A stretch of DNA of 64,000 nucleotides from Glaciimonas soli (lineage in GTDB: Bacteria > Pseudomonadota > Gammaproteobacteria > Burkholderiales > Burkholderiaceae_D), in contig NZ_WINI01000001.1 in NCBI RefSeq assembly GCF_009497155.1, forward strand, positions 248,001-312,000, written 5' to 3'. A program made the position numbers and the translations under genes. The notes under the pieces were generated by a model, which searched no databases, was not told where the DNA came from, and saw only the letters and a program-made list of their open reading frames with translations. How positions within the stretch are numbered: the first letter of the stretch is position 1; each line of letters begins with the position of its first letter. Shown one piece after another: positions 40,878 to 49,030 of this stretch.

Positions 40878-42094
40878 ATTTCCTCCAGCGTGTTCAAACG
40901 GCGCTTGCTGTCGGCGACATAAGGATTGCTTTCATCCCAGGCATAACCGGCCAAAATCGCAGCAATCATACGGCGCACTTCCGGCTGTTGGTTTTCATGG
41001 AAAATCACTCTTTGAAAATCACCCGCATACCATGACTCGACAAACGTTCGGAAAGCATCAACACCTTTTTTCATCGGCACGGCATAGTCATTTTCCCAAT
41101 CAACTCTTCCCCCGGCAAATTGACGCTGCAATACGCCGGCCGCCATGCTGGCCGATTTGACCGCGATCGTCACGCCGGAAGAGAATACCGGATCCAGGAA
41201 TTCCCCTGCATTGCCCAGCAAAGCGTAGTTTTTCCCCCATAGCGATTTCACGTTCGCGGAATATCCTGTAATCGCGCGCGCTGGCGTGTCCCATTTTGCG
41301 TTTTTCAATAACTGACACGAAGCCGGATCTTCCATCACTAATGCATGCAGACGTTCGCTATCACTTCCCTGATATTGTTTCAAGAATTCAGTCTCTCCCA
41401 CCACGCCAATCGAACAACGCCCACCGGCAAACGGAATCAGCCAGTACCATACATTGCAATGTTCAGGATGTACCGTGATACGAATCTTATTGCGGTCAAA
41501 ATCTGGTGCAGCGATTCCATCGGCTATATGCGTGAATATCGCGCCACGTACGGGGAAATTAGATGGCGTTTCCAATTGCAATAACCGTGGCAATACCCGC
41601 CCAAATCCACTGGCATCGAGGATAAAATCAGCTTCAACACGGTACTCATTGTTATCGGCATCGCGCACAACTACACTTGGTTTTTCACTTTCAACATCAA
41701 CTGAAATAACCGAATGCTGGAAACGAATATCAGCGCCCTGCCGTTGTGCTTCCTTCGCCAGTAAATGATCAAAATTGGCACGTTGGACTTGATAGGTAGT
41801 GCCCCAGCCAGAGGAATGTTTATCGCGAAAATCGAATGCTGTATATCTGTCACCACGCACAAAAGCTGCGCCATTCTTGTATTGGAAGCCGGCCTCCACC
41901 ACAGCTTGCAACATGCCCGCTTGCTGCAAATACTCCATGCTTTGCGGCAGCAAACTTTCGCCTATGCTAAAACGTGGGAATTGCTCGCGCTCCAGTACGA
42001 TCACCTTACGCCCTTGCTGCAACAATAAAGCAGCCGCTACCGAACCGGATGGACCGGCGCCAATGATGACTACATCACATTGTTCAATTTTCAT
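40868..42094 (-). CDS. FAD-dependent monooxygenase/halogenase-like protein of the aryl-polyene operon
   Basis: A 408-residue flavoprotein. The Rossmann motif GAGPSG is at residues 12-17 and GESLLPQSM follows. Lys73 in FQYKNGAAF sits where flavin-dependent halogenases keep the catalytic lysine. WYWLIP at 216-221 fits the halogenase motif WxWxIP, and GNAGEFLDPVFSSGV matches the FAD-binding C-terminal segment. It may therefore halogenate or hydroxylate the aryl ring or reduce/oxidise the polyene. The ATG at 42092-42094 is chosen because the Rossmann fold starts there; upstream codons come from a 12-bp tandem repeat. Confidence 0.82.
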   Translation of the reverse strand: MKIEQCDVVIIGAGPSGSVAAALLLQQGRKVIVLEREQFPRFSIGESLLPQSMEYLQQAGMLQAVVEAGFQYKNGAAFVRGDRYTAFDFRDKHSSGWGTTYQVQRANFDHLLAKEAQRQGADIRFQHSVISVDVESEKPSVVVRDADNNEYRVEADFILDASGFGRVLPRLLQLETPSNFPVRGAIFTHIADGIAAPDFDRNKIRITVHPEHCNVWYWLIPFAGGRCSIGVVGETEFLKQYQGSDSERLHALVMEDPASCQLLKNAKWDTPARAITGYSANVKSLWGKNYALLGNAGEFLDPVFSSGVTIAVKSASMAAGVLQRQFAGGRVDWENDYAVPMKKGVDAFRTFVESWYAGDFQRVIFHENQQPEVRRMIAAILAGYAWDESNPYVADSKRRLNTLEEICV

Positions 42095-42294
42095 ATTATT
42101 TTCTTTATTCTTCGTTACGTGCGTCAAAAAATGCGTCAAAAAATATTAATCAAGTGTGGCAGGCACCGCATTTTGCATCCGGGCGGATAACCACAGAATA
42201 AATGCAGTTAACATCTTAGGCCGCAATGCTGGCGGGCCCCTCTATCGGATGACGACGGCTTAATACCGCGTGGGCGCAAAATACGGCGCCCACC
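42094..42294 (-). other. 200-nt gap inside the operon with a hairpin and tandem repeat
   Basis: The only long gap inside the aryl-polyene operon. Right after the MMPL stop there is a perfect 8-bp stem, GTGGGCGC / GCGCCCAC (42270-42293, 8-nt loop). At 42120-42143 there are two exact copies of TGCGTCAAAAAA. A possible 22-codon ORF (42146-42214) lies between them without support. The gap marks the point where the flavoprotein gene joins the cluster. Confidence 0.5.
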
Positions 42295-44700
42295 TTACTT
42301 CAGCCCATCCGGTCCAAAACAAGGTGCAATCAACCACACCACAGCAATCCCAACTAACATAGTGAATCCAAAAGCATGCAATGGCGGCGTACCCGATAAC
42401 GCCAGTAAGCCAAACGACAGCAACGCGCTGAAGGCAGACAACCCAACCGTCAGCCAAGCAAATTTAGCAGCACGATGGCGGTCTTCGCCTTGCTCTTGCA
42501 AGAAAATTCCGTAATCAACACCCAATCCGAGTATCAACATCAACGCCAATACATGAAACAACTGCAACGGTTGTGACAGCCATCCCAGTAACGCCAACAC
42601 CGTCAGGCTAGCCAACATTGGCGATATCACAACTCGCCACGCGGCGAAGCGATAGCGCGTAAACAGCAAGAGATAAATAGCAACATATGCAGCGAATAAT
42701 ACCCATCCCATATATTGGCGATAGTGACCAAGTACAGATGAGATTTCACTGACTTTATCGACCCATTGCACACCATCCAAATGCTCGGCGCTTTGTTTTA
42801 ACAACGGCAAATTCGCATAACTGTCTATCCCGCGCAACGCGACTATGCTGGCATAGGTGCTACCATTTTCGCTTTGCAGCTTGCCCAACCACAGATGGCG
42901 TAACGGCTCAGCCGCAGGCGTAGACAAAAAATTATCGGGCGTTAATGTTTTTTCTGGCACGGCTAAGGCGCGCTTACGCATAGCATCAACCCAGCTTGCA
43001 TCTTCGCCCAATTGTTTTGCGAGACTGTTTAATGCGCCATCCTCGCTCAACAATCCATGCTCGACCAAAGCACGATTCGCAGATTGCGTGCGCAACGAAG
43101 GCGTCCAATTCGACATCGCCTGATAACCACTGATGATGTGTTTCGCAATCAGCTCATCTAAACGTTGCGTTAACGCTTCTTCGCGCTGCAATACCACTTC
43201 TTCCGTAACGCCACGCACCAGATAAAACTGCACCGGCGTTGGCGCATCGAGAATTTTTGAGAGCTTGATTTGATCGTCTAACAATTTTTTAGGCGGCGTT
43301 TGCAAGGATCGAATGTCATCGTTAACCTGCAAGCGCGACAGACCAGTCACCACCAACACTGCAAATAAGATGAGCGTAATAAAAGTTGCTCGATTAACGC
43401 GACACAGTGGCCAATGACGCCGCGTAGCGCCAAACCAATTCGCGAAACGGGAACTCTTCAAAGTCGATGCCTGAATCAATACCGGAAAACAAAATACCAC
43501 TGTCAACCACGCAAACGACAAGCCTATCACTGAAAAAATTGCCATTTGCCGTAAGCCCGGAAACGGCGTTAACACCAAGCCAATATAGCCAATCAGGGCG
43601 GCAGTCAATGTCAGTGATAAACCAGGCATTAACTGCCGCAATAACTGTAATGAGTTCAGTGATTTATCCGCACCAACTCGGCTACATAAGAAATAAATTC
43701 CATAATCTTGTGCAATTCCAATCAGGCTGGCGCCAAAAACCAGGGTTAATAAATGCACCTTCCCAAAAATCAGCCAACATAATGAAAATGCGCCCAAACA
43801 ACCCACGATGATAGAAAAAACAATCAACGCAATCGGTCGTAAAGAACCAAAAGTCAACCACATTAGCAAGATCACGCCAATTAAAGAGCCAATGCCGATG
43901 GTCGACATTTCACTGCTAGCCTGACTACTGGCCGCGCCAGCATGCAACACTACGCCGGCGCTAATCACCTCCGCCAGAGGATTTACTTGCTTAGCGGCGC
44001 TACTGGCTTGCGTCAATAAAGGCAACACTGTTTGCTGCGTCGCCATCGAATAAGCAGAATGCTGCAAGGTCATCATCAACAACACATAAGGTCGTCCCTG
44101 ATACTCGACAAACAAATGTCCATCACGTGGCCGTACCGGTGTCTCTTGCGCACGTGCCTGCACCCAGCCACTGAATATGCCAAACGGATCGTCTTGCCAA
44201 GCACCTAGCTTGGGACCGGAAAATGGACTGTAAAGTTGTTGTAGTGCGGTCTCAACCCAGTGACTTGCCGGTTGTTCGCGCAATGCTTTTTTTTGCGTTG
44301 CTGTGAGCAAGCTTAGATGATTTTGTTGCGCCAGAGTCAGTGCCTGCGTCTGATCTTGATCTGTTATAGGGCTCCCCAGGGACAACACATCGGCATGTTT
44401 GGCGATTACGGCGCTATACGCATTTGCGGCCGCTTTTGCTTGTTGCCAGTCATTTGCACCAATCAACACAATCACCCGCTGTTGTGCTGCATCAACCATA
44501 TGCGTGAAAGCTTGTTGCAGCACTGGATCACGCTGCTGCGCTGGCAGCAAAGCCATGATGTCCGTATCCGGGGCGATCTTTTGTACACCCCATAAATAAA
44601 CGTTATGCGCCACAAGTAACGCGACCACCATTGCCCATACCAACGCCAATCGCCTAGACCAGACTTGCCAATCCAAACGATTATCTGAACGATTACTCAA
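42295..44700 (-). CDS. apeM: MMPL/RND-family exporter (ApeM-like)
   Basis: An 801-residue inner-membrane exporter with two halves, each of about six transmembrane segments and one large periplasmic loop (about residues 45-270 and 480-650). GASLIGIAQDYGIYFL and LILGLGVDYGIFLQEQGEDRHRAAKF are the paired Asp-containing helix-4 motifs of the MMPL fold. It probably moves the lipid-linked aryl polyene across the inner membrane. It overlaps the LolA-like gene by 8 nt. Confidence 0.9.
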   Translation of the reverse strand: MSNRSDNRLDWQVWSRRLALVWAMVVALLVAHNVYLWGVQKIAPDTDIMALLPAQQRDPVLQQAFTHMVDAAQQRVIVLIGANDWQQAKAAANAYSAVIAKHADVLSLGSPITDQDQTQALTLAQQNHLSLLTATQKKALREQPASHWVETALQQLYSPFSGPKLGAWQDDPFGIFSGWVQARAQETPVRPRDGHLFVEYQGRPYVLLMMTLQHSAYSMATQQTVLPLLTQASSAAKQVNPLAEVISAGVVLHAGAASSQASSEMSTIGIGSLIGVILLMWLTFGSLRPIALIVFSIIVGCLGAFSLCWLIFGKVHLLTLVFGASLIGIAQDYGIYFLCSRVGADKSLNSLQLLRQLMPGLSLTLTAALIGYIGLVLTPFPGLRQMAIFSVIGLSFAWLTVVFCFPVLIQASTLKSSRFANWFGATRRHWPLCRVNRATFITLILFAVLVVTGLSRLQVNDDIRSLQTPPKKLLDDQIKLSKILDAPTPVQFYLVRGVTEEVVLQREEALTQRLDELIAKHIISGYQAMSNWTPSLRTQSANRALVEHGLLSEDGALNSLAKQLGEDASWVDAMRKRALAVPEKTLTPDNFLSTPAAEPLRHLWLGKLQSENGSTYASIVALRGIDSYANLPLLKQSAEHLDGVQWVDKVSEISSVLGHYRQYMGWVLFAAYVAIYLLLFTRYRFAAWRVVISPMLASLTVLALLGWLSQPLQLFHVLALMLILGLGVDYGIFLQEQGEDRHRAAKFAWLTVGLSAFSALLSFGLLALSGTPPLHAFGFTMLVGIAVVWLIAPCFGPDGLK

Positions 44701-45298
44701 GCTGTGCCCCTTCTTCCGCCGTCATCGCACTTGCGCCACTTTTAAAATCAGAAAAAACAATATCAGTTTTGTCGCCGCTCGCTTCGTTGATATTGACCGT
44801 TTTCACATAGGCACCGCCGCTTAATGCCAGTGTGCCGATCGCTTTCGCTAATGCTGGCTCGCGCGCGATCAAAGCAACTTTCCAGTGATTCCCCTGCACA
44901 GTGCCTTCAAGTTGAAACAAGGTGTTTAACTGGCTTAAATCGCCTGCCAATAAAGAGAATAAAACACTATTAATCATCCGTACCACCGGTTCCTGTTTTG
45001 CATCCATCCGCATAGCGACGCGATCACCTTGCATCTGCACGATCTCATCGCGTTTCAAACGCAAGGTATTAGGAAATGGTTGCAAGGTTTGCCACAACAC
45101 GCCCTTGCCTTGCACCACACAAAAACGACCGTTCGACAGCAATGGCTTTTTCATGCCAACCAACTGTTTGGTTTGATCGAAACGACCGCACAATACTGGT
45201 GGCTTAGCCAACATTTCCTGAATTTTTTCGATAGGTGCGGCGGCTTGTGTTGTCGCTGAAAACAATGCCAAAAGACTGATTAAAAACAAGCGTTTCAT
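44693..45298 (-). CDS. apeL: LolA-like outer-membrane lipoprotein carrier (ApeL-like)
   Basis: A 201-residue periplasmic protein with a signal peptide (MKRLFLISLLALFSATTQAAA). CGRFDQTKQLVGMKKPLLSNGRFCVVQGKGVLWQTLQPFPNTLRLKRDEIVQ has the LolA beta-sheet pattern. The family member of the E. coli cluster is proposed to carry the polyene lipid through the periplasm. It overlaps the thioesterase gene by 4 nt and the MMPL gene by 8 nt. Confidence 0.87.
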   Translation of the reverse strand: MKRLFLISLLALFSATTQAAAPIEKIQEMLAKPPVLCGRFDQTKQLVGMKKPLLSNGRFCVVQGKGVLWQTLQPFPNTLRLKRDEIVQMQGDRVAMRMDAKQEPVVRMINSVLFSLLAGDLSQLNTLFQLEGTVQGNHWKVALIAREPALAKAIGTLALSGGAYVKTVNINEASGDKTDIVFSDFKSGASAMTAEEGAQLE

Positions 45299-45726
45299 GG
45301 CGTGTCAATTCCTAATTTTTCAAATAAAACAGCAGGCGAGGCAAAGCACATTTCACGTGTCGCTGTGTTGACCGCAACTTGCGTAGTAGTGCCTTTGCTC
45401 AAGCGTTTACCGGTAGCTGCATCGGCAATCAAATAGGCAATTTTCAAACAGTTTTCCCATTCAACTATGCTGGCACTAACTTTAATTCGCTGCCCGAATG
45501 TCGCCGGATGTGCGTACCGCAGATGCAAATCGATCACCGGCCACGTGTAACCGGATGCCTGCATGGCGAGATAGTTATATTGAATGGTGTCGAGCAATGC
45601 ACAACGCGCTTGTTCTAAATACTTGACGTAGTTACCGTGCCAAACGATCTCCATAGGATCGAGATCGTAGAACTGGATTTGCAGCGCAATCTCTGCGGTC
45701 CAGCGACTAGGTTCTTTCTTAGACAT
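45295..45726 (-). CDS. apeK: Aryl-polyene acyl thioesterase (ApeK-like, 4HBT hotdog family)
   Basis: A 143-residue hotdog thioesterase. YDLDPMEIVWHGNYVKYLEQARCALLDTIQYNY carries the Asp and His-Gly-Asn-Tyr motif of the 4-hydroxybenzoyl-CoA thioesterase group. It would release or edit acyl chains on the ACP. It overlaps the ammonia-lyase stop by 8 nt. Confidence 0.9.
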   Translation of the reverse strand: MSKKEPSRWTAEIALQIQFYDLDPMEIVWHGNYVKYLEQARCALLDTIQYNYLAMQASGYTWPVIDLHLRYAHPATFGQRIKVSASIVEWENCLKIAYLIADAATGKRLSKGTTTQVAVNTATREMCFASPAVLFEKLGIDTP

Positions 45727-47284
45727 ACAAATCCCATTTTTTTGTATTTATCCGTTCTAGCAACAAACGTAATTCTGATTCCAGCATGCGGTCCTCTTGA
45801 ATCACCGCGACATCTTCAGCCAGACTCTTCAACATATCCTGAATATTTTTCTGCGGCGTCGTGCCGTCAATTTGACAGCGCAGCCACACACCTTGACGCA
45901 CACTGACCAACAACGCGGCCACCACTTGCTCTGTCAATTGCAATACCCGCAGACAGTCACGTGCCGCGATGGTACCCATGCTGACTTTGTCTTGATTGTG
46001 GCATTCGGTCGAACGTGAAAATACGGAAGCCGGCATAGTCAATTTGAGTGCTTCGGCAGTCCAGGCAGATGCGCTGATTTGCAATGCTTTTAGACCATGA
46101 TTAATGCTGGCACGTGGTCCCGTGGCACCAGATAAATTGCTAGGTAAACCGTGGTTATAACGGCTATCCACCAGCAACGCCATTTGTCTATCAAGTAAAT
46201 CTGCGATGTTGGCTACCGCGTTTTTCATGCTATCCATCGCAAAAGCGATATGACCGCCGTAGAAATGCCCGCCATGCAGCACGCGTTCGTTTTCGCCGTC
46301 AATGATGGGATTATCGTTGGCGCTGTTTAATTCATTTTCGATCGATGTACGCAGCCATGGCAATGCGTCGGCCAGCACGCCAATCACATGCGGTGCGCAA
46401 CGAATCGAATATCTGTCCTGCAAACGTTTTTCATTACGAGGTGCGTCACTAGCTGGCAAATCCTGACGCAACCAGGCAGCGACTTGCTGTTGGCCTGCAT
46501 GCGGTTTGACGGAGAATAGAACTTCGTCAAAATGATGCGCGTTGCCATCTAACGCGAAACTCGACATCGCAGTAATACGCGTGGCAATTTGCACCAGATA
46601 TGCTGCGCGATCATAGGCAAGACAAGCAAGCGCAGTCATAACGGCCGTGCCATTCATGATCGCCAGACCTTCTTTGGGGCGCAATCTCAATGGCGTCATA
46701 CCGACCTCTTGCAAGGCTAACGCGGCAGACACTTTAATACCGTCGCGCCACACCTCACGTTCGCCACAAAGCACTGCTGCCAAATAGGACAGTGGTGTTA
46801 AATCACCACTGGCGCCAACTGATCCTTCGGCCGGAATCAATGGCAGCAAATCCTCTTGCAATAAACGCGTGATCTGCTCCAGCAAACCAACACTTACACC
46901 GGAATAACCTTTACACAACGAAGCCAGACGGGTCGCCAAAATTGCCCGAGTTTGTGTTGGCGTAAAGTGCTCGCCCAGCCCACAGCCGTGATAAGCATAT
47001 AAATGATGCGGCAACTCCGGCACCAGTTCCATCGGGACATTGACTGTACAAGAATCGCCGTAACCAGTCGTCACACCATAAATGGTGCCATCTTCTCTCA
47101 GCAATTTATCCAGGAAATCGGCACCCCGCGCAATCACCGCACGAAATGTGGAATCATCGGATAAGGCAACCTGCGTGTTACGGCCAGCAATCGCCACGAT
47201 ATCTTCTATCGTTAGTCGAGATTGATCGAATGTAATCGCAGATTTCAGATTTACCGCATTCAAATGTGGCTCATTCAGTTTCAT
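45719..47284 (-). CDS. MIO-type aromatic amino-acid ammonia-lyase (HAL/TAL/PAL family)
   Basis: A 521-residue lyase that self-cyclises Ala-Ser-Gly (158-160, in GSVGASGDLTPLSYL) to the MIO cofactor. The catalytic Tyr is in YGVTTGYGD (residue 69). The substrate-selectivity pair is Tyr98-His99 (LYAYHGCGLG) rather than Ser-His of histidine lyases or Phe-Leu of plant PAL. NSANDNPIIDGENE and LPSNLSGATG are conserved. By position it should deaminate tyrosine or phenylalanine to an aryl acid for the ligase; histidine utilisation is unlikely because no hut genes are nearby. It overlaps the acyltransferase by 14 nt. Confidence 0.88.
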   Translation of the reverse strand: MKLNEPHLNAVNLKSAITFDQSRLTIEDIVAIAGRNTQVALSDDSTFRAVIARGADFLDKLLREDGTIYGVTTGYGDSCTVNVPMELVPELPHHLYAYHGCGLGEHFTPTQTRAILATRLASLCKGYSGVSVGLLEQITRLLQEDLLPLIPAEGSVGASGDLTPLSYLAAVLCGEREVWRDGIKVSAALALQEVGMTPLRLRPKEGLAIMNGTAVMTALACLAYDRAAYLVQIATRITAMSSFALDGNAHHFDEVLFSVKPHAGQQQVAAWLRQDLPASDAPRNEKRLQDRYSIRCAPHVIGVLADALPWLRTSIENELNSANDNPIIDGENERVLHGGHFYGGHIAFAMDSMKNAVANIADLLDRQMALLVDSRYNHGLPSNLSGATGPRASINHGLKALQISASAWTAEALKLTMPASVFSRSTECHNQDKVSMGTIAARDCLRVLQLTEQVVAALLVSVRQGVWLRCQIDGTTPQKNIQDMLKSLAEDVAVIQEDRMLESELRLLLERINTKKWDLYV

Positions 47285-48245
47285 ATTTGGTGCTATTCCA
47301 GAAATCGTAAAAATTAAACCATTGCAATGGCGCGCGCAGGCAGTAGTGTTCTAATCGTTCAGCATAAGCAGTCGCCAATTCATCCAAAATATGATCTCGA
47401 TGCTTACGTGGCAAAGAGATAGATGAGCGAAATAATTCAAAATGACATTCAGGGCGTTGATTGATGGTGTAAGAAAACAGCAGATACACCGGGCACTGCA
47501 TCACACTCGCCAATACATAAGGGCCAATCGGAAATGGCGCACGCTCACCCAAAAATTTGGCGTGGGCGACACGTGGGCTATGCAAGCTCATGGATACCGG
47601 AATACGATCACCGGCAATCGCGACAAACTCGCCATTAGCAATTTTTTCGGCCAGCATAATGGCTGTCGCAGAAGATATCTCGGTGACTTGCAACAAATTC
47701 AACTGGCTCTGAGGGTCCAGCTGCGCCAATAAGCGATTGAATGCTTGCGCATGTTTAGTGTGTACCAACACCGTGATGCGCAGATGCTGGCGTTGCTTAG
47801 CCAACAAGCGACAGAGTTCAAGATTACCGAGATGCGCGCAAATTAACAAACCTCCGCGCTGCTCTTTCAAATTTTCCAGCATCACCTCTTGACCAAATTT
47901 GACCGCCTCATGTGTTTTATACAAACCACCCCACAGCAGCATTTTGTCGAGAATATTTTCAGCAAAAGAGGCGAAATGCTGAAACACACCGACCAAATCT
48001 GAACGTACTAGTTGATTGTCACCGCGATGCACCGCGTATTTATTGACGTGACTCAAATAGGTACGCGATGCATGGCGTGCTGCTGGCTTCGTCATCACAT
48101 ACCAAGTCAGAACCGGATATAAAACCAATCGGAACGGCCAGCGTCCAGCGATGCGATAAATCCAAAATAGCAGGCGCATGCCAAACACAAAACTGCTTTC
48201 ATTAATTTGCGCCCAATGGCGCTTACTACTTGCGGAAGCGGTCAT
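47271..48245 (-). CDS. LpxL/HtrB-like acyltransferase (C-terminal half of an ApeJ-type function)
   Basis: A 324-residue membrane-associated acyltransferase. HLGNLE (His-x4-Glu) in LLICAHLGNLELCRLL is the catalytic motif. AGDRIPVSMSLHSPRVAHAKFLGERAPFPIGPYVLASVMQCPVYLLFSY matches the lauroyltransferase family. In the E. coli cluster this domain is fused to a glycosyltransferase; here they are two genes overlapping by 4 nt. It may acylate the sugar or transfer the polyene to its lipid anchor. Confidence 0.87.
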   Translation of the reverse strand: MTASASSKRHWAQINESSFVFGMRLLFWIYRIAGRWPFRLVLYPVLTWYVMTKPAARHASRTYLSHVNKYAVHRGDNQLVRSDLVGVFQHFASFAENILDKMLLWGGLYKTHEAVKFGQEVMLENLKEQRGGLLICAHLGNLELCRLLAKQRQHLRITVLVHTKHAQAFNRLLAQLDPQSQLNLLQVTEISSATAIMLAEKIANGEFVAIAGDRIPVSMSLHSPRVAHAKFLGERAPFPIGPYVLASVMQCPVYLLFSYTINQRPECHFELFRSSISLPRKHRDHILDELATAYAERLEHYCLRAPLQWFNFYDFWNSTKYETE

Positions 48246-49030
48246 TGTGGCGCTCTCGGCTTACGTTCCGATTTATTGGAAAATTGACGGAATAGCCGAC
48301 GGCCCAGCAGCTTTGGCGCACGCAACAACATGCCAAAAAATAAAATCGCATGCAAACGCGAAATCAGTAAATTATCCAACCCTGCACGGAAATGTGAAAC
48401 ACCATCGGTGGGATATCCAACCTTGGTTGGCACGTTAACAATATCAACGCCGTCCCAATACAAACGAACCAACACTTCGATATCAAAATTCATCCGTTCT
48501 CCCAACACTTGTCGCCGTGATAACGCGAGCAATGAAGGTAATGGGTAGACACGGAAACCACACATGGAATCTTTAATATCCAGCGATAAAGTATTAATCC
48601 ATACCCAGACGTGCGTGATATAGCGCGCATACAATCGGTGTTTGGGCACGCTCTCGTCATATTGAGGACAACCCGCAATCAATGCAGCCGGCTGATTCTT
48701 CGCGTATTGCAAGAAACGCTGAATATCATCGGTATTGTGCTGACCGTCCGCATCGATCTGCAGCGCATGCGTATAACCAGAATCCGCGGCATGCTGAGTC
48801 CCGGTCAGAACCGCACCACCTTTACCGCGATTTAATGGGTGACGCAGCAGGGTCACTTGCTGATGAAATTCAGCAGCAAGCGTATCGAGAACCGCAGCAC
48901 ATGATGCGCTGCTAGCATCGTCGACCAAGATGCATGGCAGGTCATGCGCCAACACCGCAGCCACGACAGCGCCTATCGCATGTTCGTGGTTGTATACCGG
49001 GATCACCGCACAGGGAGAAAAATCAGACAT
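48242..49030 (-). CDS. Family 2 glycosyltransferase
   Basis: A 262-residue GT2 enzyme. AVIPVYNHEHAIGAVVAAVLAHDLPCILVDDASS and LQIDADGQHNTDDIQRFL (the DxD-like metal site) are present, then SMCGFRVYPLPSL. The ATG at 49028-49030 has GGAG 6 nt upstream and overlaps the ligase stop by 8 nt; the longer open frame to 49069 lacks such a site. It probably adds a sugar to the polyene carboxyl/lipid anchor. It lies upstream of the matching acyltransferase. Confidence 0.88.
   Translation of the reverse strand: MSDFSPCAVIPVYNHEHAIGAVVAAVLAHDLPCILVDDASSASCAAVLDTLAAEFHQQVTLLRHPLNRGKGGAVLTGTQHAADSGYTHALQIDADGQHNTDDIQRFLQYAKNQPAALIAGCPQYDESVPKHRLYARYITHVWVWINTLSLDIKDSMCGFRVYPLPSLLALSRRQVLGERMNFDIEVLVRLYWDGVDIVNVPTKVGYPTDGVSHFRAGLDNLLISRLHAILFFGMLLRAPKLLGRRLFRQFSNKSERKPRAPQ

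Noticed and set aside
42146-42214. 22-codon ORF in the operon gap (MLTAFILWLSARMQ...)
   Set aside because: No ribosome binding site and no recognisable family; too short to support without conservation or expression data.
45719-47284. Histidine ammonia-lyase HutH of histidine degradation
   Set aside because: No hutU, hutI or hutG nearby, the selectivity pair is Tyr-His instead of Ser-His, and the gene is embedded in the pigment operon with overlaps on both sides.
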